DNA of 64,000 nucleotides, taken from positions 434,001 through 498,000 of the forward strand of contig JAWNZC010000408.1 in NCBI GenBank assembly GCA_035771165.1. The letters run 5' to 3'. Under the pieces are notes generated by a model. That model was not told the origin of the DNA. It made no database searches and saw only the letters and a list, made by a program, of their open reading frames with translations. Position numbers and translations under genes: made by a program. Shown here in pieces: positions 44,985-59,400 of the stretch. How positions within the stretch are numbered: the stretch's first letter is position 1; each line of letters opens with the position of its first letter. The DNA comes from Paragorgia papillata (Eukaryota; Cnidaria; Anthozoa; Scleralcyonacea; Coralliidae).

Positions 44985-45700
44985 TCGTTCTTAGGGAGAC
45001 GGTAAACCCGCTCCCACTAACGCCTGCTTGTCGGAGAGCAATAGTATGTTCTGAGCGATGGACCAATCAAATTTAACTTTCTAGAATCGGGAAAGCTGAC
45101 CTTCACCTTGGCACCGTGCCTTGGCAGACCGCCGTGACAAGTAAAATTGTCTGGTGTTTAATAGCGAGGGTATTAAAAATAAGCTGGCGTAAATAAATTC
45201 GTCTAACTCGAACGACAACAACAGTTATCAAAGGTCAGAGATACGCCAGTTTCTAGATATTAGAGAGTGATGATAAAAACGGATTGGAAAGAAATTTGGG
45301 ACTCAAGATACAGCGAGGTCACTCACTGTTAATAATAACTGTCGCCAAGCCGCCAGACAATGGTAAACAACTATAAAGGAATACATTTTAATGAATTAAA
45401 CTGTACCTATGATAGAAGAAAATTGAAAACAATTCAACTGTTTTTTGTTGATGCATGCTTTATTCGTGAAAGTTAATGATGATATTATGCAATGTGCATG
45501 AAAAATTTAATATTTTCACAAATAGTAATAAATAATAGTGGGTTAGTCATTCTCCGGCAAGTTACTTTCGCACACCCGGTCCCTGTGATTGGCTGGTCTA
45601 TATTTGGCACGGTATCGTAGTATTGATTTGATTGGTTCGCGGTATACAAAGAGAACCGACAAGCAGGCGTTAGTGGTAGCGGGTTTACCGTTAGGCTCGA
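44985..45700. repeat. Inverted-repeat element
   Basis: CGGTAAACCCGCTCCCACTA..GCCTGCTTGTCGG (about 45000) is repeated in reverse complement at about 45657-45692. Interior non-coding. Confidence 0.55.
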
Positions 45701-46619
45701 TTTCCAGCCTTATCTCGACTCGCGGGACTTTACCCGTCCGGGTCGCAGCCCGAAATAAGGCTGGAAACCGAGGGGAGACAACACTATGCCATTGGCTGAT
45801 TGCTTCATTATACCTAGCGACATAATATTAAGCATAAGGACAAAACAAAAGAATGAAGTCAAGCCTGTGACAATAAGGACAGTCATAATCATAATCATAC
45901 GATCATAGGCCAAGAGCAGAACAAAAGACGAAATAAAAGAAAATGTCTCGTTGTTTTGTCCTCGCAGGTCCCAGAAAGTTATGCTTTGTTTTTGTGCTTA
46001 TGTCGCTAGTGTGAACCATGCAGGTTTAACATTTCTCATCGCATACGCCGAGCGAAGAGAAACGACGGATACAATTGAGCCGACTCCTGATTACCGTAAA
46101 GGCGTATAAACTTGGATCGACGCTAGATAACTTACGTCACAAGGGCAGGTATAAAGTACTTCAAGGAAAAATCATCATGTATAAGAAAAAACTGCACCGC
46201 TCTGTGATTCACAATATCTATAAAAAAGACAGAAAAACTAACTTTTAGTATAATACATATAAGGCCACTCCAAATGAGACTTTAGTTTCCCGTCCACCCC
46301 ATTCTGAGAATTGCACGCGGGCGCACGGTATCTAATGCCATATCCCTGAAATCTCACTTCCGATCCGTGTTTATTATTACCAAAACAATAGTATCTGTTC
46401 ATTTTTTAATAAACTTTAATAAACATTGCTTTAGAAATTATATTTGCAGTACCAAAAGCCAGTATTCTTATTTCCTGATTTATATGTTCGCCTAGTATAT
46501 CAGTCTTTCGTAAAAATGTAATACTTGGGGTGTGAGTTAAGTAATTGGGGTGTGAGTGCCACTTTAATAGTTTTGCGCGAGACAAAAATTATATTTGTGC
46601 AAAAGGAAGGAATAATATA

Positions 46620-46910
46620 AGTCATTAGTGCATTTTCTTACGGACTATTTTAATAGTCCAAGTTTTGACGTGTGTGATATTCATCATAATTTTAATCATG
46701 TAAACTTGAATTTGTCCACGAAGTTTTTCAAGTTGCGCTATGGTGACACTGCCTTTCATAGGGATATTACACGGTGGCGAGAAGATATGGATTTTATGTT
46801 CGAGTGGCAAGGACAATATCTCATGAGTGAGATATTGCTCTTGCCACGAAAACATAAAATCCATATCTTTGAGCAACCGTGTAATGTTCTATTTATTATA
46901 TGGACAATGA
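46620..46910. repeat. Foldback MITE
   Basis: AAGATATGGATTTTATGTTC and its complement flank AATATCTCATGAGTGAGATA; outer arms extend the symmetry. Same style as 6438-6597. The ORFs on both strands are arms of the foldback. Confidence 0.7.
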
Positions 46911-47360
46911 AATTAGATGTGGAAGTGATGTTGATAAACTGGGTTTAATGCGAAAACTACAACCGCTTGACCTAAAAACGTTTAGAAAATACAAATGAAA
47001 AATACAACAGCTTCTTCGAATACGTAATTTTACGTGAAAAGCTGAATTAAGAGAAGTTACTGGCTCAAATTTACTTGATTCGAAACTTACGGCAAAAGGC
47101 GTAAATTTTGACTTGTCGATATGTCACTCGCGAGCGTTACATACGAGAAATACGCCACTCGGTTCCCGGATGTAGTGAAATATGGATTCTACGGGTGTTT
47201 TAGTTGCTAGTAAAATACTTTTCTCCATATAATAAAACCCGATATATGTCGGGGTATTTTAACCATGGTCAGTCTGAAGCCAGCGAAATAACTTTTTCCG
47301 CGTCAAATGCACTTCACTAATCTCTTATATAATTGCCAGTAAAAATTCAATAGTACTCAC

Positions 47361-47480
47361 TGCAGATAACTTTGGTTGGGCTAACTTGTTGACCATGTAG
47401 AAATACGATAAATTTTTTGATGTCCACAGTGGTTTCACTCATTTCATCAGTTGAACAACGGTTTTCAGACTGGTCTTGAC
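47361..47480 (-). CDS. HUS1: HUS1 exon (VDIKKFIVFLHGQQVSPTK)
   Basis: 120 bases, acceptor TTTTTTGAAAG, donor GTGAGT after ATCTGCA. The next exon should supply two bases to complete the codon and then the C-terminal 25 or so residues. Confidence 0.93.
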
Positions 47481-50400
47481 CTTTCAAAAAATAAACAATA
47501 TAATAATTGTTGTTACTTGTTAGGCAGGTAGCATAAAAGATTGTTAGAACCGAGTAGAAGATTTGTGCGAAACGTTTCAGACCAAGGTCTTGACAGAAAA
47601 AATGAAAAACGAAGATCGAAAAAGCTCCCGAAGTCTGTAAAAACAATATATCGTTTATTTAAATAGTGAAATAAAAGTAGCGTGCTGCGTAGGCAGTGTA
47701 GAAACAACAATCGAAATATAGTAAGGTTAGATATACTGCCGAAACAGAGAACGTAGGAGTCTTCCGAGAACGTTTCGAGCGAAGGCCCTTCGTCACGTTT
47801 CTCTCAAGGGCCTTCGCTCGAAACGTTAGACTCCTACGTTCTCTGTTTCGGCAGTATATCTATCGTTTATTTTATTGCTATTTCAGGTTTTTCGATAATA
47901 GAAAGTTTAAGCTTCACGTTCGTATGCCGAACGGCAAGCGAAGTAAAGTTCTTCTGATTTAAAACAATCACTCACAGAAAAATACTTCTCGCGTTAAAGG
48001 GTATTGGCACTAAAAATTAAATTTGTCCCATTTGAAAGAACTCGTCAAATGGTATAAGTATAGACCTTTTGTAATTTTTCAGTATCTTTCTTGTGTTTTG
48101 TAAAATTTCGACCAAAGACAGCGTGCTGTCCGCCATCTTGTTGTAATATTGGGTCTAATTAACTAGGAAATTGCTGACGTCACAAGCAGGGTAAACCTGA
48201 TGGAACTACTCCGTGGATGACCAAATTTCCGCGGAAGGCTTTTAGCACAACAAAATCGAGTTTCTAGCTCATAATGTCATAAGGTTGGCAAGAAAAAAAT
48301 TTCACTTTACCCTGCTTATGTCGTCACATGCATATCAAAAATAATTCCAAGATGGCGGACAGCACGCTGTCTTTGGTCGAAATATTTCCAAAACCAAAAC
48401 AGATACGAAAAAATTGTAGAAGGTCTTCTTATACCATTTGACGAGTTCTTTCAAATGAGGAAAACTTAATTTTTATTGCCAATACCCTTTAAACTATAAC
48501 GTAAAATTACCATCATAACGAAGAAATACAAAACGTAAAGTGGTGAGGGCCAGTAGAAACTATACTAACAAAATCAATTCCGCCGTGTGCAGTAGCTCTC
48601 AAACGCGAAGCTTAAACTCTCTAATAAAATCATGTTTACTTCAATTTATTTTGTTCTTATAGCTCCTATTAACAACTAATATACTTCATTAAAATTTATT
48701 TCTACTAAGAGGGTATACATGTCAGGGCTTTCAGAATTATTTCTAGTAGGCGGTTGCGATGAGAAAGTAGGCTGCTGTAAGGTGAACGGGGAGTTTTTTA
48801 TCTTTAAACTACAACTAAAGCCATTCTAATATATTGTAATAAAGAACAACTGCTCAGACATTTTATTATACCGAATTTTATCAAATTTTACAAATTTTCA
48901 GTCTTATAAGTGATATTTAGCTAGTTCAGTGTCACTGTCACTGAACGACTGCCACATTGACCAAATGCTATATCAAAAGAAAAGCCCTGTGCGCCTTCGA
49001 TCATACATTGAGTAATCAAATTATTATGCATAAAAAAAAACAGTCCTGTGCCGAGAACCATAACGGATACATTACGGTAGGATTACTCGAAGTACTCGTT
49101 TTTCCCGAAACAATTCAAGATGCACGAAGTCAATACAAACATCGACTGTTTTCAAAAAAGGAATACAAATAGACAAGGTTGAGTAAAGAATAACTTTATT
49201 TTGATGCTTAATTAAAGTAGAGAGAAAGGTGCAGAGCAGATATTTTGATATTTGAAAGAAAAGTAGCCGGCGGTATACCTCATGGCAACCGCCGGAGCTC
49301 CGCCGGCCGCTGCCTTATTTTGAAAGCCCTGTACATGGACAGAGCTGAGTTTACGAAACGATTATACATGGAGCGGGCTAGCCCGGTAAGCCGGGATGAG
49401 TTTTGAATTGACGTGGATGATTTCAGGCCGAAATTCGCAATTATCAAGTAAATATAAGGGCAAAATTACGTTTTTGTAATTTTTGTAATTTTGTAAGCCC
49501 ATCGTTAATAAAAGATTGTTATCGTCTTAGTTAACCCAACGAAAGCGTCTTCACGAAGACTAATTAATTTATTAAGTCTTCGCCATGAACACGAAACACA
49601 GCAACAACGTTTGGATGTTCTATTTCAGTTCCTTTTAGCACTATTTATTCACACACTCAAATAAACGAACGCGTATCGAAACGAGTTCAACAGTATTTCA
49701 GCCCGCTTTGCCGGGATGAAAACGATAACATCCCGGTTAACCGGACCATGTAATCGCCCCCTAATATTGTACTACCTAAACTGACGTCAAACCAGGTCGT
49801 ATTAGTTCCAATACAACCTGCTTTGACGTCAATGAAGGTAGTATTAGTAGCTTGACGAACGTCCACTGAACGTCTGTTACATTCAGGGCAGCCGAGAGAA
49901 ATTGTGGGGACTGCGGCAAATTATCGATTTTGAGCACCTGATGACGGCACATGGGCCGATTTTTTTAAATTTTTTTTTTTTTTTGGGGGGGAGGGGAGGG
50001 TCGTGTCTACGTGTTCTCAATTGGTCCCTGGGTTGTCTAAAAATTATTATTGATCTTTTGGGGCCCGGGGCAACTTTCCCCTTAGCCCGCCCCACCACCC
50101 CCCCCCCCCTCCCCCGTCTCGGCGGCCCTGGTTACATTACATCACAAACGCACCACATGCATGTACTACATGTATTATACGTGTGCCACTCATAATATCA
50201 CAAGAAAAATAATGGTAAAAATCTTTCGATGCATCCTTACCCATGCCAGAAACTTCCAAATCTCGAAAGTGAGTTTTCACTGACACAGTGTCTGAAACAA
50301 CTTTTAAAGTCATATAACCATTGTTATTTGCTGAGATTACCTGGAATTAAGAAATATCAAACGTTACAAAATTAAACAGAAAGTTACATATAAGCCTAGG

Positions 50401-53400
50401 AGAGCTGGCCCACCTCTTATATACAAACCAAAACAAAACAAATTTTGAATATTAAGAAATGTACGGATGTGCAACTTCATTTATCAATTTAATTTTTTCC
50501 ATTCAGTAAAATGTTTTAGAAAGAGAATGAATCATTTCAAGCTTTGTTTTACGTCTTATAACATTACCAGCTTTTACCAAGAAACATGCGTATCCTACAT
50601 TTCTTCTGACGCGTTAAAATTTGCTGTTATAACTGAATTTGGTTCTGTCCATAGTTAAAGGCGGCATCAAAGTATGAAAATTACTAACGAGCTTTGGGTC
50701 TCGATGCCAAGTCTCCCATGCAACCAGTTCAAGTCCATAAACTATTACAGGAGTCTCCGCTGAGAAGGCTGAGAGGGTGGTTGAATTGTGAGCGCACAAA
50801 ATCCGGATATGACATACGATAATGACACACCTATGGCATTTTTGGTATATCAAGGATTTACATAGTTGAGAAAATATAACTGCTAAAAGACAATTTGCCG
50901 ACATACAAAGAAATTTTCTCAAATATCAATGCTTGGGGAGATGACTGTAATGAGTACAACCTCGTACCCAGGGTCTTATCTCCGCTCCCCGCCCACCACG
51001 CTACGAAAAGACGCTGGTTGCGGCTGGTCACGTGCCGCATAAACGAATTTTATATCAGGGGAGGGGTGGTAAGCTTTAGTAAGCTGCACAATCAATGCTA
51101 CAACACAAGTCCAGTTTTAATACTCGTATTCTAAAATCTGATATTAGATTTAGCCATTTAGGCGAACTATAAAGTTTAATAAAAAGCGCGATTCAAGAAC
51201 TGTATTTACCCGAGTTTCTGTTGATGACAAATGCGAGTGAAAGGACGGCAATCGGCTTGATGTTGTATAGTTGCAATCTTTGCCGAATCGCTTCTTTTAG
51301 TACTTTTCGCTGGGGTTATCGGAGCAGAGGTTGAAATGTCAATGCATTTTAGTGCGAGAGAAAGCGGTTTGGCTGTTTCACATGGCCTGCAGATTAAACG
51401 ACGATTAAATGAGGAAGAGCATCGTCGCGAGGAAGTCTTTGGCGGTAAAACATTTCGGCCGAATAACGCAGTTCAAAATTTGTACTTCACATCACCAACA
51501 CTGCGACAATTTCAAAGTCTAGTCGACACGAGTATTCGACGGTGCTAGATCTTCTTCGGGCCGTCGGGAATTCTTTAACGTTTGGATTCGATATGATCTT
51601 TGACAACGTACACCACAGAAGAAAGCACGAGATATGTTTTGTTATAAACACTGAGTACGTTTGTTTTTTGTTGGTTTCATTTTAACAGATATTTTGCGAT
51701 CAGACAGCCCGATCAGACGCCAGACGTAATATATTATTTGTATAAACAAAGGTGAAAACTTGTAATTGTGTCTGTCACTCCTCCCTGAGTATTTTTGAAA
51801 TCGTTAATTAAAAAAACCCCAATTTTTAGGGGGCACGTGACCAGCCACAACCAGGGTCTTTTCGCAGCGCGGGGCGGGGGAGTGGAGATAAGACCCTGGG
51901 TACGAGGTTGTAATGAGTATAGAGAAATTTGAACTGATTATTTCTAGGTCAATAATCACTATTATTATATGGCTGGGCTTGTTTTCGGGTCATTACACCT
52001 AACGGCGCACGCTGATTGGTTGCTGCGAGGTCCGGAAAAAGCCGTAATGCCCTCTCGGCACTGTGAGAGGGCATTACGTCCTTTTTAATGACCTGCAAGT
52101 TTTGGCGGGAAAATTACTGAGTTGATTTGAATGAAAATAAAAGCGAATTAGATATATTCGTTGGAAAATTTTGAACAATAATACGTCCTGAAACATCAGT
52201 GTTTCTTTTTATAAAAACTTCTTATTTAAAAGCGCGAAAAATAAAAGCCTAACAGGTGTAAACATGAAGCGAAACGAACAAGCTCAAAAGTAAGAACTAA
52301 GGTGAACAGCGACACCGAAAACCTCAGGCAAATACTTTCCCGTACAGACCTCGAACTCGGTTAATTAGCCTTTAAAAATATGACGCCGATTCGAACCGGG
52401 GGACACATGCCTCCCCGTTTTTGCCAATTTCCTTTTTTACCTTAAAATAATTAAAGAATACTTTGGAAAAGTATTTCTACGTTGTATTTCACCTGTTACA
52501 GAATGGACCTTTTCACCAATAGCGGCGCCATCTTGAATTCGCAATGCATTGTGGTCTATCTAAGGTAACAAGCTTTTAATTAAAAAGGTGATTGCGAAGC
52601 GTTGAGACACAATGAGGTAGATTTTTCTTTATAAACACTTTCGTGGCAACAATTTCTGAATATAGTCGTTGTGATATTGCATGGTAAAAGCAACAATTTT
52701 CGGACATATAAGGATAGATTAATGACAAATGTATCCCCCCTATACGTCCAAGAATTGTGGCTTTTACCAGTATCACAACGTTCATATTTAGACATTGTTG
52801 CCACGAAAGTAATTATAAAGAAAAACTTACCGCATTGTGTCTCAAGACTACGCGATCACCTTTTTAATTAAGCTTGTTACCCTAGATGGACCACAATACA
52901 TTGCGAAGTCAAGATGGCGCCGCTATTGGTGAAAAGGTCAATTGTCACATAGTTTCGAGAATAATCATCACTAAACACTTCCCATTTAGACCTTTACAGG
53001 TAAATTTTGTTAGACCTTTACAGGTAGGTTTTGCTAAATTCTCCTCTCCAAAAATGCAGGAAATGCCATTTCAGAGCTCTCAGAAATCAAAAATTTCCTG
53101 GGAGAGAAGTCCCCCACCAGACATTACTGTATTTGATAAATGATAACATTTTTTTGTTTTAAAATAACTGAAGTAGCAATATATAATATTACAACAAACA
53201 ACGGGTTCTCTCAAAGACCACGCCAATGCAAGCGGCGAAAGTAGCGCCAAGCCTGTAGGGGGTCCGGGGGCATGCTTCCCCGGGAAAGTTTGAAATCTAG
53301 AGTCTCTGATATGCCATTTCCTGCATTTTGGAGTGAGATTTTACAGAATTCTGAAGATTATAAAACTTCATAGAAAACACAAAAGATTACAGATTTCAGA

Positions 53401-56400
53401 CCTTTATATCCCCCCATTGAAGACCAAGCTATACAAATAAATAGGTTCTTCGCTCGAAACGTTAGACTCCTACGTTCTCTGTTTCGGCAGTATATCTAAC
53501 CTTACTATATTTCGATTGTTGTTTCTACACTGCCTACGCAGCACGCCACTTTTATTTTTATCCCCCTTAAATAATGCTGTCACGGGCGAAATTTCGTTTC
53601 TACAGCACTGATTCATTTACGGACATGCTAGTTCAAAAATATTTGCAGTATCAAAAAGCACAAAACAAACATCTGTTTGAGTTTTAGTAGTTCTGACAAT
53701 TTCGTAGGAACTGAGTTTCTTAGGAATTGATATAATTGACTAAATTGGGATACCATCTTGGCAAAGAATGCTATACAAACACCCTTTAAGCGGTAAAAAA
53801 GCCTTTTTTCCTCAAAAAATTGAGACAGGGCCACAGGGCCACCGAGAGAAATTATGGGGCCCGGGGCAAATTACCGATTTGGGGCCCCTGATGACGTTGC
53901 ATAGGTCGATTGGGGGGGGGGGGGGCTCTAATGACGTTACACGTCATAGGGTCGTGTCTACGTGTTCGCAATTAGTCTCCTGGGTCCCCATTCTTTCAAA
54001 CGTCAAAAACTCAAAGCTCAAAAATTTTAGGGGGCCCTTCTCAAGTTGGGGGCCTGGGGCAACTTGCGCCCTTAGCCCCCCCCCTCCTCTCAGCGACCGG
54101 CAAGGACCCCGGCCACCTGGTTTACTGATGAAGTGACCTAACGATATTAATATACGAAGAGTTCGTACCAAGTGACTGCTTAGATTCTTCATTTTGTCCA
54201 CAATGTTTCGAACAGTTTTCAAAGGCGGCATACAAATACTAACCTAAAGTAAAACGTAAAGCAAGAATTCCGTAAATACATATATAATACAGTATATATT
54301 ATTTGTGTATCACTCCCAAAAAAGTGTACAAGGAAGGTTTTAGGGATTTTAAAAATACCATGAGATTTTTGGGAATTTTTCAAATTCAAATTCCAAGGAT
54401 TTCTAGGAATTTCCAAAGATTTTTAGGCATTTCTATAGATTTCAAAAACGTTTTACGGATTTTTAAAGTTTCTTTTATATATTTTCAGAGATTTTTGGAA
54501 CTTAGAATCTGCAGGGATTTCCCCCGGATTTCTAAATGATTTTTGGCGAGGTGTACGAAATTTTTGGGAGTGATACACCCCTCATTGGCAAGAGCGAGAA
54601 AAAATATTTCCTTATATGACTTATACGAATAGTTTTAGTAAATAGGCTATTTTCGTAATTTGAGTAATAAACGAATTTCTAAATAGTTTTTTTCCGTTTG
54701 TTTATAGGGCCTGTTTACAAGGAAGTTGGGTTACATTTCTTGTTTTTTTTTGTTTGTCAACGTTTACAAAGACACTAGGGTAACCCCCCCCCCCCCCCAT
54801 CACGCCACTAGGGTTGCCCTTAGTAGCCGGATTATATTTTGTCCTTGTAAACGCGTTTGGTAGGAATAACTCGCCTACACGCGTAAAAACGCACAACTTG
54901 TTCACGGTTGTCAACAGGCGCGAACAATGTTGTGCTGCTCGCCGTGAACAATGTTGTGCTGCTCGCCGTGAACAAGTTGTCAACAAGTTGTTCACTTATG
55001 GTTCGAACAACTTGTTCACGAATAAATCAACAGTCATGAACAAGTTGTTCCAACAGCACATTTTTATAGCCAACAACGTTGTTCGCACATGATACAACAT
55101 GTTGTAACAGCATGACGAAATAACAACGATGAACAACAATGTTACAACAATGGTGAACATGGTTGATGTATCAACACGTTCTTCGGTTGTTACAACATGC
55201 GTGAACAACGGTTGTTGTTTCATCAAGCAGTAACAACTTGTTGAAACAATGATGAACAATGTTGTTCATTTATCAATGTTGTTCAACATGCGTGAACAAC
55301 GGTTGTTTCATCAAGCAGTAACAACTTGTTGAAACAACGATGAACAATGTTGTTCATTTATCAATGTTGTTCACATATATCAACAAGTTGTTACAGCATT
55401 GTTCAGGCAAAAATGCTGTAACTTGCGAGATTTTTACGCGTGTACCCGGGACAACTTTTTACTAGTTCCACAGGCTTCTTGTTATTAGTGCTTGGTAACC
55501 ACGTCTAATAAAGCTGACCCAGCCAGCAGGGTGCCCTACCTATGAAATTTTGATTGTAAACCCGAACTAACTTTGACCCGGGTGCCAGGGTAATTCTATC
55601 TCCTTGTAAACAGGCCCTTCTTCATTCTCGTCCCCAGATCCCCTCACTTTTCTTAGCGTTAATAAAATGCTCTTGTTATATACCAAAGACTTTCGGTTGC
55701 CAAAGATGAAATCCTATTGGTCAAATCATGGTCACGTGTTGTTCAACAAACTCAATGTTTCTTTCTGCCGAGGGAAACATTGCACTGTTTCCCTCTGACG
55801 TCAACAATGAAGAAGGAAACATTGCAATGTTTCCCTCTGACGTCAGCTTTAATCATGTGTTGTTCACGTGAATACACAATTATTATTGCATCAGATCAAG
55901 AACTTTGGCCTCTTCGGAGCATTTTGAAAACAAGAGTTTGTTTCGAGCTTGTTTGGTACGAAATAGTCCATTTTCCAAAAAAAATAATAACTATACATAT
56001 CTTCAAAGAAGGTCTGAAGAAAACCTGCATGAAAAATTTAAAGCTGTTCTTTGTACTTGTCGAGTCTGGTGTATTGAAATACGAAGACAAAGTCAAAGAG
56101 TTTCGGTAAGTCTTTTTGCCTTTTGCAAGTTTCGAGTCAGTTTGGTATTTTGTATTTTAAAAGTCTTTGGTATATAACAAAACGCTTGTTGACTTGCCCC
56201 GAGAAACATCGAGTTTTACGGTCCCTCAGGCCTCAATGTCACCCTCGGGTGACATTGAAGCTTTCGGGTCCGTAAAACTCGATGTTTCCCTCGGCGCCAG
56301 TCAACAAGTGTATAATGTTTTCTATTATTTCTACTAAAAATTGTTTTTCTAAGCTTCCAAAAATTTAAAAAAAATTCTGGGATGGCATCCACCCAGACCT

Positions 56401-59400
56401 GACCAACCAAGGGTTCCTCCCATAATTAAGTGTTGAGAAATCTCTTTCAACTGCTGCACTCAGAAATGAGGAAAACTCTGTTAGACATGAAGATTTTTTG
56501 ACATTTAAATGTTTAGAGCTCTGCGAGGACATGCAATGATACGGGAATGTTCATAATCTCAGAAATGTGCATGAATATCAAAATCTTACATCATAGTCTG
56601 GCATGTGTGGTTCCTGGTAGTCACACCATTGCTGTTGAGGAATGACACATACTGGAGTATCATGTGTAACTGTTCTTGAATGGCTGACCAACGATGGCTT
56701 GAAAAGTAAGAACATCCAATTAATAAAGCAATAGCGAGTTTATTTAGAATTTAGGCTACGTTTACACGGTATACCGGGCGAAATCTAGACCGGTCTCGAA
56801 TTCGTCCTATTTCGCCGTGTAAACAGGCGGAACCGCAGGGCCTTTTTTAACATATAAGCTGGGGGGGAGGGCAAATGCCACCCCAGTCCCCCCCACACGA
56901 ATCAATTTTTGCCCCCCCCAGGAAAAGTCCCTTTTTCTTAAATATAATACAAACAAATAAGCAAGGAATAAAAAATAAACAAACGGAAAGTAAGTTTTAG
57001 CCCTTAATTAACAACTTAGATTTAATTAAATTATTATGTTGACCTAACATGAAGTGAATGAAGAGAAATTATTTTTAAATAAAATGGCGGACCACAAAGA
57101 AACAGTCAGAAATGTGTTGTATTTTAACTAGTTTTTATGACATTTTATGACCTTCAGTGTTCTTAAAAATCACCCCTCAGAATGCAGGAAATGGCATTTC
57201 CGAGACTCTAAATTTCAAAAACTTCCGGACCCCCCTAGAACAGTCCCTTTTTGGGAACTGGCCCCCCCCTCCACGGGAAAATCCTTAAAAAAGGTCCTGC
57301 GGAACCGTCCTAATACGAGACCAGTTCCGAATTCGTCCTATTTCGCCGTGTAAACAGGCGGAACCGTACTAATACGAGACCAGTTTCGAATTCGTCCGGT
57401 ACCGTGTAAACGGGGTCTTAGATTATTAATTTTAAGGCCCGGGTCAAACATTAAACTTTTCATGAGTCGAGTTCAATCATAGTCAATCGAGATATGGTCT
57501 GGAAACTCAGCTAAAGCTTTGGTCTATCTTTTTGTTCGCCTTTATACATTTTTGTGCACGGTGCACGGTCACTGAACACATTGTATTTTAGTATAATGAA
57601 CGAATTGTCCAATAGCAACGTTTCAGTTCAATCACTCAACCGTGCTATTTAAATATTAATAAACCTAAAACAAAGGATGTGCACGGTGTAAGGTACGGTT
57701 CAACATAAAATCCCAGCTCATTATAGGCGCTTTGAAGTTTGCCGAGTTTCCAGACCACATCTCGATTGACTATGGTTCAATGTAAAGACCATGTCACACG
57801 AGGCAATTTTCCTTGCAACTTGCAACGCAATGGCGTTGTATTGCAAGTTGCAAGAAAGATTTCCTCGTGTGACATCCACACTGCAACTTGCAATATTTTT
57901 TTCGACAAAAATTGCGTTGTAAGTTGCAAGGAAATTGCCTCGTGTGACATGGCCTTAACTCTTTTGTTTAAGTTCATTTGCATTGAGTTAAATTCATAAA
58001 AAGTTCGACGCTTGACCGGGGCCTAATTGTAACCCACTGCAATAAAAATCGTACATGTTTGTACTATGTGCAGCAACGTAGTGTTATACTAATTTTTTAC
58101 TAGTTCATTCGTATAGAAATTTAGCCATGTCCATGCCTCGTATTGATGATAACGCCTGGCTTCTAGTGGGTATCACTGCTGTGGAGGGCTTGTTGAAATG
58201 GAAATGATATTGTAATGTGTGGTTCTAGTTGACTGTTTTAGTAGGATTTCGGAAGGACTATAATCCGTGACAAAGCCACTACGCACGCGAAAGTAACAGT
58301 CTTGACCAGGGCGCGCCTATATAAGCGCCCTGGTCTTGACCTATGAGCTTGGCCGCGTAGTCGATTTGGGTTCTTGGGAAGACTGGGGAGAGGCTGGAAA
58401 CGAGAAGGCCAACTCCTGCCAACACCGCTGCCAAACGTTTTGCGCATGCGCGACGTTCCTGCTCGGCCTCAGAAAAAGAGTCCAAATAGGACTGGTCCGA
58501 GAGTCCGACACAAAAGTTAAAATTATAAGCATACTACCAAAAAGATAAGGCAGGTAATTTGTGCATGGCTTCCTTGTCAATATTGTAACATATTCTGCGT
58601 AGCCGGCGCTGGGGATTGGGACGGACAGTGAAAGGAGCGCCTGCAGTCACCCATTGTTATTTTTCGTGTATAGCGTTCGCCGGCGAACGCTCGCAATCTA
58701 TTGGTTGACACGCTAATGACCTATCAATCAAAGAGAGTCTGAATTTCCGCTGCAGACGGGAAAAGCTAGCGAACTTTCAAAACTATCCCACTTCTTTCTA
58801 CTGAACTTCTTTGGTGTTCAAATGAAGTCAAACGTTCCTTTAAAAGAGTACTGTACATATATGCACGGAGCTTTAGGTTTTATTTGTTAAACAGACACAC
58901 GGAGAATGGAATTTATTTGTTAAATATAAAATTAGTAAAACTGCATTATTTGAGGGCCCACAATCTATGGGGAGGGGCTATGGGAGAGGGGATAACGATT
59001 ATTTGATAACGAGAAACGGGATACAAGTAAAAAATAAGTGGGATCTGGGATTTCAAAAAATGACGGAAAACGATATCTAGAATTTTTTACTGTGAAGTCG
59101 TAATTCGGGAAATAAGGAGATTAAACAACTGGATTACTAAATAACGAAGACGTTGGTCGGGATTGGATCAACTAACCAAACTTGTCGGGATACGGGAAGC
59201 GGTAGCAAATTTAGAGCGCGATTCAGGATTTACTGTAATTATTTATTGTGGGTCCTCATTTTTGCGTTAACAGGTTGCGTTTAACCACGGGGTTTAACAG
59301 GTTGCGTTTACGCAACCATGTAGCACAATGCCAGCAGCACACAGTAGATGTTTCTTTCCACTGCTATGTTTCGCCTATCACGGCAGTCACCCAAGCGCGT

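Noticed and set aside
52380..52425. GGTTCGAATC box-B-like sequence on the minus strand
   Set aside because: No D-arm, anticodon stem or acceptor partner upstream; not a tRNA.
55717..56177. Plus-strand ORFs of 130 and 90 codons
   Set aside because: They run through GAAACATTGCA/TGCAATGTTTC words of a repeat and have no domain or splice support.
58238..58580. Overlapping minus-strand ORFs
   Set aside because: They cross the same GAGCTTGGCCGCGTAGTCG repeat; three overlapping frames, none with family features.
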